Positions 1 through 8,148 of a stretch of DNA of 64,000 bases are shown in pieces (the stretch's first letter is position 1; the number at the start of each line of letters is the position of its first letter). The notes beneath the pieces were generated by a model, which worked only from the letters and a program-made list of their open reading frames with translations, was not told where the DNA came from and ran no database searches. Location: contig NZ_CADIJR010000004.1 of the NCBI RefSeq assembly GCF_902859645.1, forward strand, positions 62,001 to 126,000. The letters run 5' to 3'. The stretch comes from Achromobacter insuavis (GTDB taxonomy: Bacteria > Pseudomonadota > Gammaproteobacteria > Burkholderiales > Burkholderiaceae_B). The position numbers and the translations under genes are program-made.

Positions 1-360
1 CCCCATCTGCGCATGCGTGGGCGCGGCGGCGATCAGCGCACAGCCCAGACCCATCAGCCACAGCGTCAGCGTCATGGCGGCGCGGCGGCCATGGCGGTCG
101 GCGTAAGAGCCGATCAGCATGCCGCCCACCGGCCGCATCAGGAAGCCGACGCCGAAGGTGGCCGTGGTCAGCAGCAGTTGCCCGTAGCCGGAGGCCGCCG
201 GAAAGAACAGCGGCCCGATGACCAGCATCAGGAAAGTGAATACGGTGAAGTCGAAGAACTCGAGCGCGTTGCCGATGGTGGTGCCGGCGATGACCCGCCG
301 GCGCATGGAAGGCGTATGCAGGCTGCGCGCGCCGGCGCCGGCCGCGATGGCGATAGACAT
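1..360 (-). CDS. MFS transporter (metabolite:H+ symporter type), N-terminal part only
   Basis: The gene starts at 360 and runs off the left edge; 120 codons are visible, about a quarter of an MFS protein. After a short cytoplasmic N-terminus with a basic MRRRV stretch, the first membrane helix contains GNALEFFDF, typical of the metabolite:H+ symporter (MHS) branch. The loop between helices 2 and 3 reads GSYADRHGRR, a close match to the MFS signature GxxxDRxGRR. It would be an inner-membrane proton-coupled uptake carrier for a small organic acid or similar substrate, which cannot be read from this fragment. It is divergent from the LysR gene at 511, the obvious candidate regulator. Confidence 0.85.
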   Translation of the reverse strand, partial: MSIAIAAGAGARSLHTPSMRRRVIAGTTIGNALEFFDFTVFTFLMLVIGPLFFPAASGYGQLLLTTATFGVGFLMRPVGGMLIGSYADRHGRRAAMTLTLWLMGLGCALIAAAPTHAQMG

Positions 361-448
361 GTTTTCCCCTTGATGTCCGATCCGTCTCCGCCGGTCCGTG
401 TGCCGGTATCCGTGCGGTGCTAGTGAATATACGGATGGCGGGCGAAAC

Positions 449-486
449 GCAAAAGACAGTATTTTTGCTGCAGCGATGACTTTTGC
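449..486. promoter_or_regulatory. Inverted repeat between divergent MFS and LysR genes, candidate regulator site
   Basis: Arms GCAAAAG (449-455) and CTTTTGC (480-486) are perfect complements. Their centres are 31 bp apart, about three helical turns, between two divergent start codons. This placement suits a LysR-type binding region, but no -35/-10 pair is convincing. Confidence 0.3.
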
Positions 487-510
487 TTATACCCCACCGT
501 GCCCGCTCCG

Positions 511-1401
511 ATGAACCTGCGCCAGCTGCGCGCCTTCGTGCTGATCGCCGAGCACGGCAGCATCCGCGCCGCCGCGCGCGCCCTGTGCGTGACGCAGCCG
601 GCGGCCACGCGCAGCCTGCGCGAACTGGAACAGAGCCTGGGCGCGGAATTGGTGCGGCGCAGCGCCAAGGGCGTCGAGCTGACGCCCTACGGCCAGGCGC
701 TGCACAAGCGCGCCGTGCTGATCCTGCAGGAAGCGCGGCGGGCGCAGGAAGACATCGACCAGATGCGCGATGGCGAGGGCGGCACGCTCAACCTGGCCAT
801 CAGCTCGTCGGTGCTGCCGATCCTGCCGACGGCGCTGGCCGCGTTCCGCGCGCGCATGCCGCGCGTCGCCGTGGCCTTCCATGAGGTCGCGCCGCCCTAC
901 AGCCACGAACAGCTGGAAACCGGCCGCTATGACCTGGTGGTGCAGACCGAATACGACGGCGACATCTACGACGGCTTCGCCCGCACCACGCTGTTCACCC
1001 TGCCGCTGGCGGTGGGCGCGCGCGCCGACCATCCCCTGCGCCACGCGACCGACCTGGCCGAGCTGAGCGACCTGCTGTGGCTGATGCCGGGCAATACGCA
1101 GACGCCCACCAACCTGCTGCGGCTGGCCTACTCCGAACGCGGCCTGCCGCCGCCCGCCGACGTGATTCCCTGTCAATCCATTGCCATCGCCCTGGCGATA
1201 CTGGGCCAGAGCGACGCCGTGGGTTTCTTCGTGCGCAACGGCTTGCATCGCGTGCTGGCGCCGACGTCGCTGTGCATCCTGCCGCTGGCGCATCCGCTGC
1301 CCGCGGCGCGGGTGTCGATCCTGACGCGGGCGGATTCGCCGCCGACGCCGGCCGCGCAGTATTTCATCGACTGCCTGAACCGCGCCCGCGCGGCGGCGTG
1401 A
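511..1401 (+). CDS. LysR-family transcriptional regulator
   Basis: This is a LysR regulator of about 296 residues, the usual family length. The N-terminal winged helix-turn-helix reads NLRQLRAFVLIAEHGS, with a recognition-helix region around VTQPAATRSLRELE. The rest is a periplasmic-binding-protein-like co-inducer domain (about residues 90-290). I prefer ATG 511 because LysR proteins usually begin MNLRQL; an in-frame GTG at 499 would add four residues. Neither start has a strong Shine-Dalgarno sequence. It is divergent from the MFS transporter gene, so it probably activates that gene in response to the transported compound. The inducer is unknown. Confidence 0.93.
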   Translation: MNLRQLRAFVLIAEHGSIRAAARALCVTQPAATRSLRELEQSLGAELVRRSAKGVELTPYGQALHKRAVLILQEARRAQEDIDQMRDGEGGTLNLAISSSVLPILPTALAAFRARMPRVAVAFHEVAPPYSHEQLETGRYDLVVQTEYDGDIYDGFARTTLFTLPLAVGARADHPLRHATDLAELSDLLWLMPGNTQTPTNLLRLAYSERGLPPPADVIPCQSIAIALAILGQSDAVGFFVRNGLHRVLAPTSLCILPLAHPLPAARVSILTRADSPPTPAAQYFIDCLNRARAAA

Positions 1402-1468
1402 GCCGGCGGGTTATCATGAGCCCCCCATCCCAGAGCCACGTCCCGCCCGCCTTGCGCGGTCCCATGCC

Positions 1469-2176
1469 ATGGCGTTTCCCCGACTCCACACGCCCCCCAC
1501 GCTGACCGATACGGTGGCCAAGCAGTTGCTCGCCGAGATCGACGCGGGCCGCGTGCTGCCCGGCGAAAAACTGCCCACCGAAACGCGCCTGGCCGAGCAG
1601 TTCGGCGTCAGCCGCACCGTCATCCGCGAAGCAGTGTCGCGGCTGCGCCAGGACGGCATCGTCGAGGCGCGCCAGGGCAGCGGCGTGTTCGTCACCGGCC
1701 AAGGCGGCCAGCGCGCGCTGCGCATCGACGCGGCCGAACTGTCGTCGCTGGACGCGGTGCTGCACATCGTCGACCTGCGGCGCGCGCTCGAAACCGAAAT
1801 CGCGGCGCAGGCCGCGGCCCAGCGCAGCAAGCGCGACATGGCGGCCATCGACGACGCGCTGGCGGCCATTGCCGCCGCGGTCGAGCGCGGCGGCGACGGC
1901 GTCAAGGAAGACGTGGCCTTCCACCGCTGCATCGCGCAGGCCACCGGCAACCCCTACTTCCTGGCCACCCTGGCGTTCGTCAGCCAATACCTGGAAGCCG
2001 CCACCCGCGTCACGCGCGGCAACGAGGCGCGCCACGCCGACCAGATGCGCGCGGTGCTGCAGGAACACGCCGCCATCGCGGATGCCATCCGCCGCCAGGA
2101 CGTGGAGGCGGCGCGCGAAGCCGCCCGCATCCACATGGTCAACGCCGCCGGACGCCTGCGCCAGGCGCATCGCTGA
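1469..2176 (+). CDS. GntR-family regulator (FadR/FCD subfamily), probable regulator of the otn operon
   Basis: The protein has 235 residues. An N-terminal GntR winged helix (about residues 10-78) contains LPTETRLAEQFGVSRTVIREAVSRL and the wing ARQGSGVFV. An all-helical FCD domain (about 95-225) keeps the His positions that bind a metal or carboxylate ligand in this family (VAFHRC, LQEHAA, ARIHMV). FCD regulators typically sense sugar acids or other small carboxylates and repress nearby catabolic genes. The gene converges on the tetronate/threonate operon at 2251-6886, and such operons usually carry a GntR or DeoR regulator. Control of otnC-otnK is therefore likely but inferred. Confidence 0.93.
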   Translation: MAFPRLHTPPTLTDTVAKQLLAEIDAGRVLPGEKLPTETRLAEQFGVSRTVIREAVSRLRQDGIVEARQGSGVFVTGQGGQRALRIDAAELSSLDAVLHIVDLRRALETEIAAQAAAQRSKRDMAAIDDALAAIAAAVERGGDGVKEDVAFHRCIAQATGNPYFLATLAFVSQYLEAATRVTRGNEARHADQMRAVLQEHAAIADAIRRQDVEAAREAARIHMVNAAGRLRQAHR

Positions 2177-2218
2177 GGCGGCTCGTCAATCCGCCTGGTT
2201 GAAATGCGGCCTCAATAG

Positions 2219-2257
2219 GCGCCGCCAATACGCGCCGTCAATGCGCGCCGTCAGGCG
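2219..2257. repeat. Three tandem 13-bp imperfect repeats at the otnK stop codon
   Basis: Three consecutive 13-bp units (2219-2231, 2232-2244, 2245-2257) share GCGCCG(T/C)CA and vary only in the last few bases. The third unit includes the otnK stop codon. The array lies between the convergent GntR and otnK ends. It looks like slippage-generated sequence; no function is evident. Confidence 0.6.
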
Positions 2258-3513
2258 TCCTGGCCGAAGGCCCGCGTGAAGAAATCCACGCCGCCGAAAT
2301 TGCCTGACTTCAGGGCGATGCTGATGCGCGCCCCCACCGCCTGCGCCTGGCCCGCGCACCACGGCACCCCCGGATCGATCTGCTCGCCGATGGCCAATTG
2401 CGTCAGGCCCAGCGCCTGCACCACCGCGCCCGAGGTCTCGCCGCCGGCCACGATCAGCTGCCGCACCCCGAGCCGCGCCAGGCCCGCCGCGATCCGCGCG
2501 ATCGCGTCTTCGACCAGCGCCCCGGCGCGCGCCGCGCCCAGGCTGGCCTGGGTCGCCTGCACGGCGTCGGGCCGGGCGGTCGAATAGATCAGTACCGGGC
2601 CATCGGGCAGGCGCGGCGCGGCCCAGGCCAGCGCCTGCGCCACCACGTCGTCACCCGCGGCGATGCGCAGCGGATCGAGCGCCAGCGCCGGCCCGCCCGC
2701 CGCGATGAACGCGGCGACCTGGCCCTGGGTCGCGATGGAGCAACTTCCCGCCACCACCGCCTGCGTTCCCGGCTCGCGCGGCAGGCCGGCGGCCGCGCCC
2801 CGCGCCAGCCCCCAGTTGCCGGGCAGGCCGATGGCCACGCCCGAGCCCGCCGTCACCAGCGGCATGCCCTTGAGCGCCGGCCCCAGCGCCAGCAGGTCAT
2901 CGTTGGAAATGGCGTCGACGATGGCGATCTCCACGCCCTCGCGCCGCAACGCATCGATGCGGCCTCGAATCGCCTCGGCGCCACGCGCCACCACCGCATA
3001 GTCGATCAGGCCGACCTTGCGCCGGGTCTGCGCCGACAGCACGCGCACCAGGTTGGCGTCGGTCATCGGCGTCAGCGGATGATGCTGCATGCCCGATTCA
3101 TTCAGCGGTACGTCGCCGGCGAACAGGTAGCCCTTGAACACCGTGCGCTTGTTGTCCGGAAAGGCCGGCGTGGCGATGGTGAAATCGGTGCCGAGCGCCG
3201 TCATCAGCGCGTCGGCGACCGGGCCGATATTGCCCTGCGTCGTGCTGTCGAAGGTCGAGCAGTACTTGAAATATATCTGCTCGGCGCCCTGCGCGCGCAG
3301 CCATTCGAGCGCGGCCAGCGACTGCGCCACCGCGTCGGCGGCTGGCAAGGTGCGGGTCTTCAATGCCACCACGACCGCGTCGGCGGGCGTCTCCAGCGCG
3401 CCGTCGGGCACGCCGATGGCCTGCACCGTGCGCATGCCGGCGCGCACCAGGTTGTTGGCCAGATCGGTGGCGCCGGTGAAATCGTCGGCGATGCAGCCCA
3501 GCTTGATCGTCAT
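2251..3513 (-). CDS. otnK: 3-oxo-tetronate 4-kinase (DUF1537 / four-carbon acid sugar kinase)
   Basis: The 420-residue protein matches the family length and the two-domain plan of DUF1537 kinases. The N-terminal substrate domain starts GCIADDFTGATDLANNL, with the conserved Asp-Asp. The C-terminal nucleotide domain contains VAGSCSIATQGQ and VAGGETSGAV. The family phosphorylates a 3-oxo-tetronate at O4, giving the substrate of OtnC. The ATG at 3513 overlaps the ltnD stop as ATGA, implying translational coupling; long upstream extension of the frame is antisense coding noise. It is the last gene of the five-gene operon otnC-otnI-denD-ltnD-otnK. The assignment rests on the motifs and the complete operon. 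Confidence 0.94.
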   Translation of the reverse strand: MTIKLGCIADDFTGATDLANNLVRAGMRTVQAIGVPDGALETPADAVVVALKTRTLPAADAVAQSLAALEWLRAQGAEQIYFKYCSTFDSTTQGNIGPVADALMTALGTDFTIATPAFPDNKRTVFKGYLFAGDVPLNESGMQHHPLTPMTDANLVRVLSAQTRRKVGLIDYAVVARGAEAIRGRIDALRREGVEIAIVDAISNDDLLALGPALKGMPLVTAGSGVAIGLPGNWGLARGAAAGLPREPGTQAVVAGSCSIATQGQVAAFIAAGGPALALDPLRIAAGDDVVAQALAWAAPRLPDGPVLIYSTARPDAVQATQASLGAARAGALVEDAIARIAAGLARLGVRQLIVAGGETSGAVVQALGLTQLAIGEQIDPGVPWCAGQAQAVGARISIALKSGNFGGVDFFTRAFGQDA

Positions 3514-4418
3514 GCGGACTCCGGCAAGGTGATTCCGGGAAAGATCTTGATGACCGCGCTGTCGTCCTCGCGCCCGTGTCCGGCGGCCGACGCCTGCATG
3601 AACATCTGGTGCGCGGTGGACGCCAGCGGCAGCGGAAACTTGCTGTGGCGCGCGGTGTCCAGCACCAGTCCCAGGTCCTTGACGAAGATGTCCACCGCCG
3701 ACAACGGCGTGTAGTCGCCCGCCAGCACGTGCGCCATGCGGTTCTCGAACATCCAGCTGTTGCCGGCGCTGTGGGTGATGACCTCGTACAGCGCATCGGC
3801 ATCGACCCCTTCGCGCAACCCCAGCGCCATGGCTTCGGCGGCGGCGGCGATATGCACGCCGGCCAGCAGCTGGTTGATGATCTTGACCTTGCTGCCCGCG
3901 CCGGCGCGGTCGCCCAGCCGGTAGACCTTGGCCGCCATCGCGTCCAGCACCGGCCCGCACGCCGCGTAGGCGGCCGGCGCGCCGGCGGTCATCATGGTCA
4001 TCTCGCCCGCCGCGGCCTTGGCCGCGCCGCCCGAGATCGGCGCATCCAGGTACAGCACGCCCAGGGCCGCCAGGCGCGCCTCCAGCGCGCTCGACCAGGA
4101 CGGATCCACGGTCGAGCACATCACGAACACGCTGCCGGGCCGCAGGGCCGCCGCCAGATCGCCGTCGCCGAACAGCACGCTCTCGGTCTGCTGCGCGTTC
4201 ACCACCACGCTGACCACCACGTCGCAGGCCGCGGCCAGCGCCGCCAGCGTGTCGCAGGCCACGCCCCCCTGTTCGGCGAACGCCGCCGCCACGCCCGGCC
4301 GGATATCGTAGGCATGCACCCGATGGCCGGCGCGCCGCAGGCTCTGCGCGATGCCCGCGCCCATGGCGCCCAGGCCGATCACGCCGACATCGCGCGCGGC
4401 TTGCTCATGATGGCTCAT
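3510..4418 (-). CDS. ltnD: L-threonate dehydrogenase (beta-hydroxyacid dehydrogenase family)
   Basis: The 302-residue protein is of the 3-hydroxyisobutyrate dehydrogenase type. The N-terminal NAD-binding fold begins GVIGLGAMGAGIAQSL. The substrate loop is DAPISGGAAKAAAGEM. The catalytic lysine segment is SKVKIINQLLAG, with the usual K-x-x-N spacing. In operons of this makeup the enzyme oxidises L-threonate at C2 to 2-oxo-tetronate, which OtnI isomerises. Both ends overlap neighbours by 4 bp (ATGA), so denD, ltnD and otnK are translated as a coupled set. Specificity for threonate rather than another hydroxyacid is inferred from context. Confidence 0.9.
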   Translation of the reverse strand: MSHHEQAARDVGVIGLGAMGAGIAQSLRRAGHRVHAYDIRPGVAAAFAEQGGVACDTLAALAAACDVVVSVVVNAQQTESVLFGDGDLAAALRPGSVFVMCSTVDPSWSSALEARLAALGVLYLDAPISGGAAKAAAGEMTMMTAGAPAAYAACGPVLDAMAAKVYRLGDRAGAGSKVKIINQLLAGVHIAAAAEAMALGLREGVDADALYEVITHSAGNSWMFENRMAHVLAGDYTPLSAVDIFVKDLGLVLDTARHSKFPLPLASTAHQMFMQASAAGHGREDDSAVIKIFPGITLPESA

Positions 4419-5392
4419 ACCGTTCCCCGCAAGTCGTCGCCGATGTAGGCGCGGATGATCTCGGCGAAATCGCTGTCGCCTTCCAGGCCCAGTTGCGTGG
4501 CCCGCGCCGTGTCCCAGCGCCCCGGCCAACTGCCGACGATGGCCTGCACCCGCGCATCGGCCTGCCAGCTGATGCGGTCGGCGACCGCATCGCCCGCGAT
4601 CTCGCGCAGCGCCCGCGCCATGTCGGCGGCGGTCACCGACACGCCCGGCAGATTGATCGGCCGGCGATCGGCCACCGCGGCCGCGTCCAGCTCGCAGCCC
4701 GCGATCAGCGCCTGCACCGCGCGCCGCGGCGACAGCAGCCACAGGCGCGTGTCCGGCCCCACCGGGCAGGCCGCCGGCTCGCCATTGAGCGGCTCGCGGA
4801 TGATGCCGCTGGCGAACGACGAGGCCGCCGCGTTGGGCCGGCCCGGCCGCACGCTGATGGTCGGCAGCCGCAACGCGCGGCCATCGACGAAGCCGCGCCG
4901 CGTGTAGTCGGCCAGCAGCAGCTCGGCGATCGCCTTCTGCGTGCCGTAGGAAGACTGCGGATTGAGCGCGGTGTCGTCGCGCACCGTCTCCGGCAACGCG
5001 CCGCCATAGACCGCGACCGAACTGGTGAACACCACGCGCGGCCGGTGGCCACGCTGGCGGCAGGCCTCGAGCAACGCCCGCGACGCATCCAGGTTGATGC
5101 GCATGCCCAGGTCGAAATCGGCCTCGGCCTGGCCGCTGACGATCGCGGCCAGGTGGAACACCGCCGCCGTGTCGGCGCCGATCAGGGCATCCAGGACCGC
5201 CGGGTCGGCGATGTCGCCCTGGACCGAGCGCACGCGGGTGTCGTTGATGGCGTCGGTGCGCGTGACGTCCAGCAGGTCGATCTGCGTGATGGGTTCGGGC
5301 GCGCCGCCCAGCGCCAGCCTTCCCTGCTCCAGCAGCTTGCGCGCCAGGCGCTGGCCGAGGAAGCCCGCGCCGCCGGTGATCAGTATCTTCAT
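4415..5392 (-). CDS. denD: D-erythronate dehydrogenase (extended SDR / NAD-dependent epimerase family)
   Basis: The 325-residue protein is an extended short-chain dehydrogenase. It has [10 protein letters not shown] for NAD binding near the N-terminus, the active-site segment TSSVAVYG and the catalytic Tyr-Lys pair in [10 protein letters not shown]. DenD enzymes oxidise D-erythronate and feed the same 3-oxo-tetronate kinase/decarboxylase route as threonate. The ATG at 5392 overlaps the otnI stop by 4 bp and the gene's own stop overlaps the ltnD start. Presence of both ltnD and denD suggests the operon handles both C4 aldonates. Confidence 0.9.
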   Translation of the reverse strand: MKILITGGAGFLGQRLARKLLEQGRLALGGAPEPITQIDLLDVTRTDAINDTRVRSVQGDIADPAVLDALIGADTAAVFHLAAIVSGQAEADFDLGMRINLDASRALLEACRQRGHRPRVVFTSSVAVYGGALPETVRDDTALNPQSSYGTQKAIAELLLADYTRRGFVDGRALRLPTISVRPGRPNAAASSFASGIIREPLNGEPAACPVGPDTRLWLLSPRRAVQALIAGCELDAAAVADRRPINLPGVSVTAADMARALREIAGDAVADRISWQADARVQAIVGSWPGRWDTARATQLGLEGDSDFAEIIRAYIGDDLRGTV

Positions 5393-6180
5393 CGCTCGCC
5401 TCCCGCGAGATAGGGTCGGGCCCACGCCAGGCCCGCCGACGTCGCGCCCTGGGGCCGGTATTCGCAGCCGACCCAGCCCGTGTAGCCCAGGGAGTCGATC
5501 AGCGCCAGCAGGTAGGGGTAATTGAGTTCGCCCAGGTCCGGTTCGTGCCGGTCCGGCACCCCGGCGATCTGGATATGGCCGATGCCCGCCATGTCGCGGC
5601 GCAGCTTGACCGCCAGGTCGCCCTCGACGATCTGGCAGTGATAGCAATCGAATTGCACGCGCAGGTTGTCGGCGCCGACCTCGGCGCGGATGGCCTGCGC
5701 CTCGTCCTGGCGGGTCAGGAAGAAGCCGGGCATGTCGCGCGGGTTGATCGGCTCGATCACGATGGTCACGCCGGCCGAGGCGGCGGCGCGCGCCGCGCTT
5801 TCCAGATTGCGCAGGTAGACCTCGCGGTGGGCGGCGCGGTCGCTTCCCGGCGCCACCAGGCCCGCCATCACGTGCAGCCTGCGGTTGCCCAGCGCCGCCG
5901 CATATTCCAGCGCCAGATCCAGCCCGCGGCGGAACTCGTCCTCGCGCCCCGGCAGCGCGGCGATGCCGCGCTCGCCCGCCGCCCAGTCGCCGGGCGGCGC
6001 ATTGAACAGGGCCTGCGACAGGCCGTGGCCATCCAGCCGCGCGCGGATCTCGGCGGCGGCGAATTCGTAGGGGAACAGAAACTCCACCCCCTGGAAGCCG
6101 TCGCGCGCGGCCGCGCCGAACCGGTCCAGGAAAGCGTGCTCCGCATACATCATGCTCAGGTTCGCGGCCAGGCGCGGCAT
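5389..6180 (-). CDS. otnI: 2-oxo-tetronate isomerase (hydroxypyruvate isomerase-like)
   Basis: The 263-residue TIM-barrel protein belongs to the xylose-isomerase-like / Hyi family. Metal-ligand segments [23 protein letters not shown] and VGCEYRPQG carry the Glu, Asp, His and Glu expected. In this pathway it converts 2-oxo-tetronate to 3-oxo-tetronate. The stop overlaps the denD start (ATGA); 67 bp separate it from otnC upstream. A plain hydroxypyruvate isomerase would have similar sequence, so the OtnI call depends on the flanking otnC, denD, ltnD and otnK genes. Confidence 0.9.
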   Translation of the reverse strand: MPRLAANLSMMYAEHAFLDRFGAAARDGFQGVEFLFPYEFAAAEIRARLDGHGLSQALFNAPPGDWAAGERGIAALPGREDEFRRGLDLALEYAAALGNRRLHVMAGLVAPGSDRAAHREVYLRNLESAARAAASAGVTIVIEPINPRDMPGFFLTRQDEAQAIRAEVGADNLRVQFDCYHCQIVEGDLAVKLRRDMAGIGHIQIAGVPDRHEPDLGELNYPYLLALIDSLGYTGWVGCEYRPQGATSAGLAWARPYLAGGER

Positions 6181-6247
6181 CTCGTCGTCTCCGTAGGTTC
6201 GCGGTCCGCGTCCACGCGGACCGCCGGCGCGCGGGGCGCCCGTCGTA

Positions 6248-6886
6248 TCAGTAGCGCGCGCCGAAGGTGGCGCGCAGTTCCTCGATGGCGTCCTCGGACA
6301 GCGGCGCGGGGCGCGGATCGGACATCAGCCACAGCCGCGCGGTCTCTTCCAGTTCCTCCAGCGCATAGGAGGCATGCGACACCGAGCGTTCCCACACCAC
6401 CGGCCCGAGACGCTCAAACAGCGCCCCGCGCACCTGCGCGGCCAGCGCCGCCACCTGCGCCGCCGCCACCGGATCGCCGGGGCGGCGATAGGGAATCAGC
6501 GGAATGCGCCCGACCTTCATCACCTGGTACGGCGTGATCGGCGGCAACACCTCGTCCTCGCGCCACACGCCCGCCAGCGTCAGCGCGACCAGATGGGTCG
6601 AATGGGTGTGCACGACGCCGCGCGCGGCGGGGTCGGCCTGGTAGATGCCCTGGTGCAGCGCCAGGGTCTTGGAGGGCTTGGCGCCCGAGACCCAGTTGCC
6701 GGCCAGGTCGACCTTGGCCAGCTCGGCCGGGTCCAGGCGGCCCAGGCAGACATCGGTGGGCGTGATCAGCCAGCCGTCGTCCAGCCGGGCGCTGATGTTG
6801 CCGGCCGCGCCGACGGTGTAGCCGCGCTGGTAGAGGCTGGCGCCGACCGTGCAGATCTCCTCGCGAATGCGGGTTTCCGGGGTCAT
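6248..6886 (-). CDS. otnC: 3-oxo-tetronate 4-phosphate decarboxylase (class II aldolase family)
   Basis: The 212-residue protein is a class II aldolase/adducin-fold enzyme. It has [18 protein letters not shown] near the N-terminus and the zinc ligands HTHSTH in the middle. In this pathway it decarboxylates 3-oxo-tetronate 4-phosphate to dihydroxyacetone phosphate, which enters glycolysis. It is the first gene of the operon. The start at 6886 gives the N-terminus expected for the family. This ATG overlaps the stop of a 17-codon frame (6883-6936) as ATGA, suggesting coupling to a leader peptide. Confidence 0.92.
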   Translation of the reverse strand: MTPETRIREEICTVGASLYQRGYTVGAAGNISARLDDGWLITPTDVCLGRLDPAELAKVDLAGNWVSGAKPSKTLALHQGIYQADPAARGVVHTHSTHLVALTLAGVWREDEVLPPITPYQVMKVGRIPLIPYRRPGDPVAAAQVAALAAQVRGALFERLGPVVWERSVSHASYALEELEETARLWLMSDPRPAPLSEDAIEELRATFGARY

Positions 6887-6936
6887 CGCGCGCTCGCCAC
6901 GAGGCGGCCGCGGGCGGCGGAAAGCGGGTACGGCAT
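6883..6936 (-). CDS. Possible 17-codon leader ORF coupled to otnC
   Basis: The ATG at 6936 is preceded by GGGAG with about 7 nt spacing, a better ribosome site than otnC itself has. The frame encodes 17 residues beginning MPYPLSAARG, and its TGA overlaps the otnC ATG. The same 4-bp overlap recurs between the later operon genes. The peptide has no recognisable family. It may serve only to deliver ribosomes to otnC, or it may be chance. Confidence 0.4.
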   Translation of the reverse strand: MPYPLSAARGRLVASAR

Positions 6937-6959
6937 GGGGAACTCCCGGGGCTTATTCA

Positions 6960-6972
6960 TATGGTCATCATA
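6960..6972. promoter_or_regulatory. Candidate GntR operator upstream of otnC
   Basis: TATG (6960-6963) and CATA (6969-6972) form a 4-bp dyad with a 5-bp spacer, in the AT-rich patch upstream of the operon. Read on the minus strand it includes TATGAT, usable as a -10 box. FCD-type GntR operators are short dyads of this kind, but the exact motif of this regulator is unknown. Confidence 0.3.
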
Positions 6973-6986
6973 CAAATTTTGCCGAA

Positions 6987-7004
6987 AATCCCGGTATCGG
7001 GATT
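6987..7004. repeat. 7-bp-arm inverted repeat between the 7026 gene and otnC
   Basis: AATCCCG (6987-6993) and CGGGATT (6998-7004) are perfect complements with a 4-nt loop. On the minus strand the stem follows the stop codon of the 7026-7463 gene by about 20 nt and is followed by TTTC. It may be a weak terminator for that gene or a second operator for the otn operon. Confidence 0.45.
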
Positions 7005-7025
7005 ACCCGGAATGCCCCGCCGGAT

Positions 7026-7463
7026 TCAGACCGAGTAGTGGTAGTTGCAGTTGACCGTGGCCTTGAGCGGCTGATTCGCGCCCGGTCCGCCCGGACGCGG
7101 CCCGGTGAGCTTGGCCTGGAAGGTGCCCACCACGGCGCCGGTGCCATCCTTCTTGACCGCCACGCTGGCCGGCAGCGCATACAGCGTCAACGGCCAGACC
7201 TCGTCCGGCGCCACCAGGGTGAAGACGCCCAACGGAAAATCCGACACGACATAGGCGGGATCCCGGTCCGCGTCGAATCCCAATGTGGCGCCGACATACG
7301 TCAGCGTCAGCTTGAGCTCTTCCGAAGACGGCGACGGGATGACGCCGCGCAGCGCGACCTTGCCGCTCTCCGACACACACGACAGTTCGGCGGGCGCCGA
7401 ACCCGCGTGGGCAACGCCCGCCAGCAGCAGACAGGACAGGAACCAGGGGGCATGCAGCTTCAT
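7026..7463 (-). CDS. Small exported protein of unknown function
   Basis: The 145-residue protein begins with a clear signal peptide: MKLH, hydrophobic stretch, cleavage after GVAHA. The mature part is about 125 residues, beta-rich in appearance, with two cysteines (SCVSES near the N-terminus and VNCNYHY at the end) that could form one disulfide. I do not recognise a family. ATG 7463 is chosen because it gives the signal peptide; upstream frame extension does not. It is divergent from another small exported protein at 7657, and downstream on its strand lies otnC after a small inverted repeat. Confidence 0.75.
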   Translation of the reverse strand: MKLHAPWFLSCLLLAGVAHAGSAPAELSCVSESGKVALRGVIPSPSSEELKLTLTYVGATLGFDADRDPAYVVSDFPLGVFTLVAPDEVWPLTLYALPASVAVKKDGTGAVVGTFQAKLTGPRPGGPGANQPLKATVNCNYHYSV

Positions 7464-7656
7464 GGGACGGGTTTCCTCGGAGCGGCCGGCGGATCCGCGG
7501 CCTGGGACGATCATCGAGCCGACATATTAGCGGCCAACAATCCGCGCTCAAAGGCCGGCGGCAGGCAATGCCAGCGTTCGCATACAAGTCGTAATATGCG
7601 GCGCCGCCGATCGGGCTAGGATGCCGGCATCGATCCGTCCGTTTCCCGGAGCCCCC

Positions 7657-8094
7657 ATGAGCGCCTTCCGATCCCTCGCCTGCGCCGCCCTGCTGCTGGC
7701 CGCCGCCGCCTCCCACGCCGAGACCGTGGCCCTGCGCGCGCAGAGCGCCACGCCCGGCATCGAACCGCAGACCAAAATGCGCTTCGTCGACGTGGTGCTG
7801 CAACCCGAGAGCCGCCAGGTCCTGGCCGACTTCACCCGCAACCGCGTCGGCAAGCGCGTGCAGCTGCGGTCAAACGGTGTGCTGCTGTCCTCGGCCACGC
7901 TGCAAAGCCCGCTCGAGGGCGACAGCTTCCGCATCGTCGCCGGCGAGCACGGCTTTGGCGGCAAGTCCGCCGACGACATCGCCAAGGGCATCATGTCCGG
8001 CGGCGGCCTCACCGTGGACGACGAAAGCGGCGCCGCCAACGACGCCGGCGCCCGCCCGACGCGGCGCGCGCCGGGGTCGGATTCCGGCGGCTGA
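7657..8094 (+). CDS. Exported protein with a single SecD periplasmic-head-like domain
   Basis: The 145-residue protein has a signal peptide ending ASHA and a mature part of about 125 residues. Residues around 45-105 contain FTRNRVGKRVQ, then SATLQSPLEGDSFRI, resembling the SecD first periplasmic (P1) head pattern FTxxNxGK...QSxLxGxSFRI. There are no SecD membrane helices, so it is not a translocase subunit. The C-terminal 40 residues are Gly/Asp/Ala/Arg-rich and probably disordered. A second isolated domain of this type occurs in the lipoprotein at 29296-29847. Function is unknown. Confidence 0.75.
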   Translation: MSAFRSLACAALLLAAAASHAETVALRAQSATPGIEPQTKMRFVDVVLQPESRQVLADFTRNRVGKRVQLRSNGVLLSSATLQSPLEGDSFRIVAGEHGFGGKSADDIAKGIMSGGGLTVDDESGAANDAGARPTRRAPGSDSGG

Positions 8095-8148
8095 CGCCGC
8101 CCACGGCGGCGCGTCCGGCCTGGACGTCGCCAGCCTTGGCCCCGCGCC

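Noticed and set aside
2251-4119. 622-codon version of the otnK frame
   Set aside because: The first 200 residues are out-of-frame translation of ltnD. The ATG at 3513 overlaps the ltnD stop and gives the normal kinase N-terminus.
6248-6936. N-terminal extension of OtnC to the ATG at 6936
   Set aside because: That ATG is not in the OtnC frame; it gives a separate 17-codon frame ending at the OtnC start.
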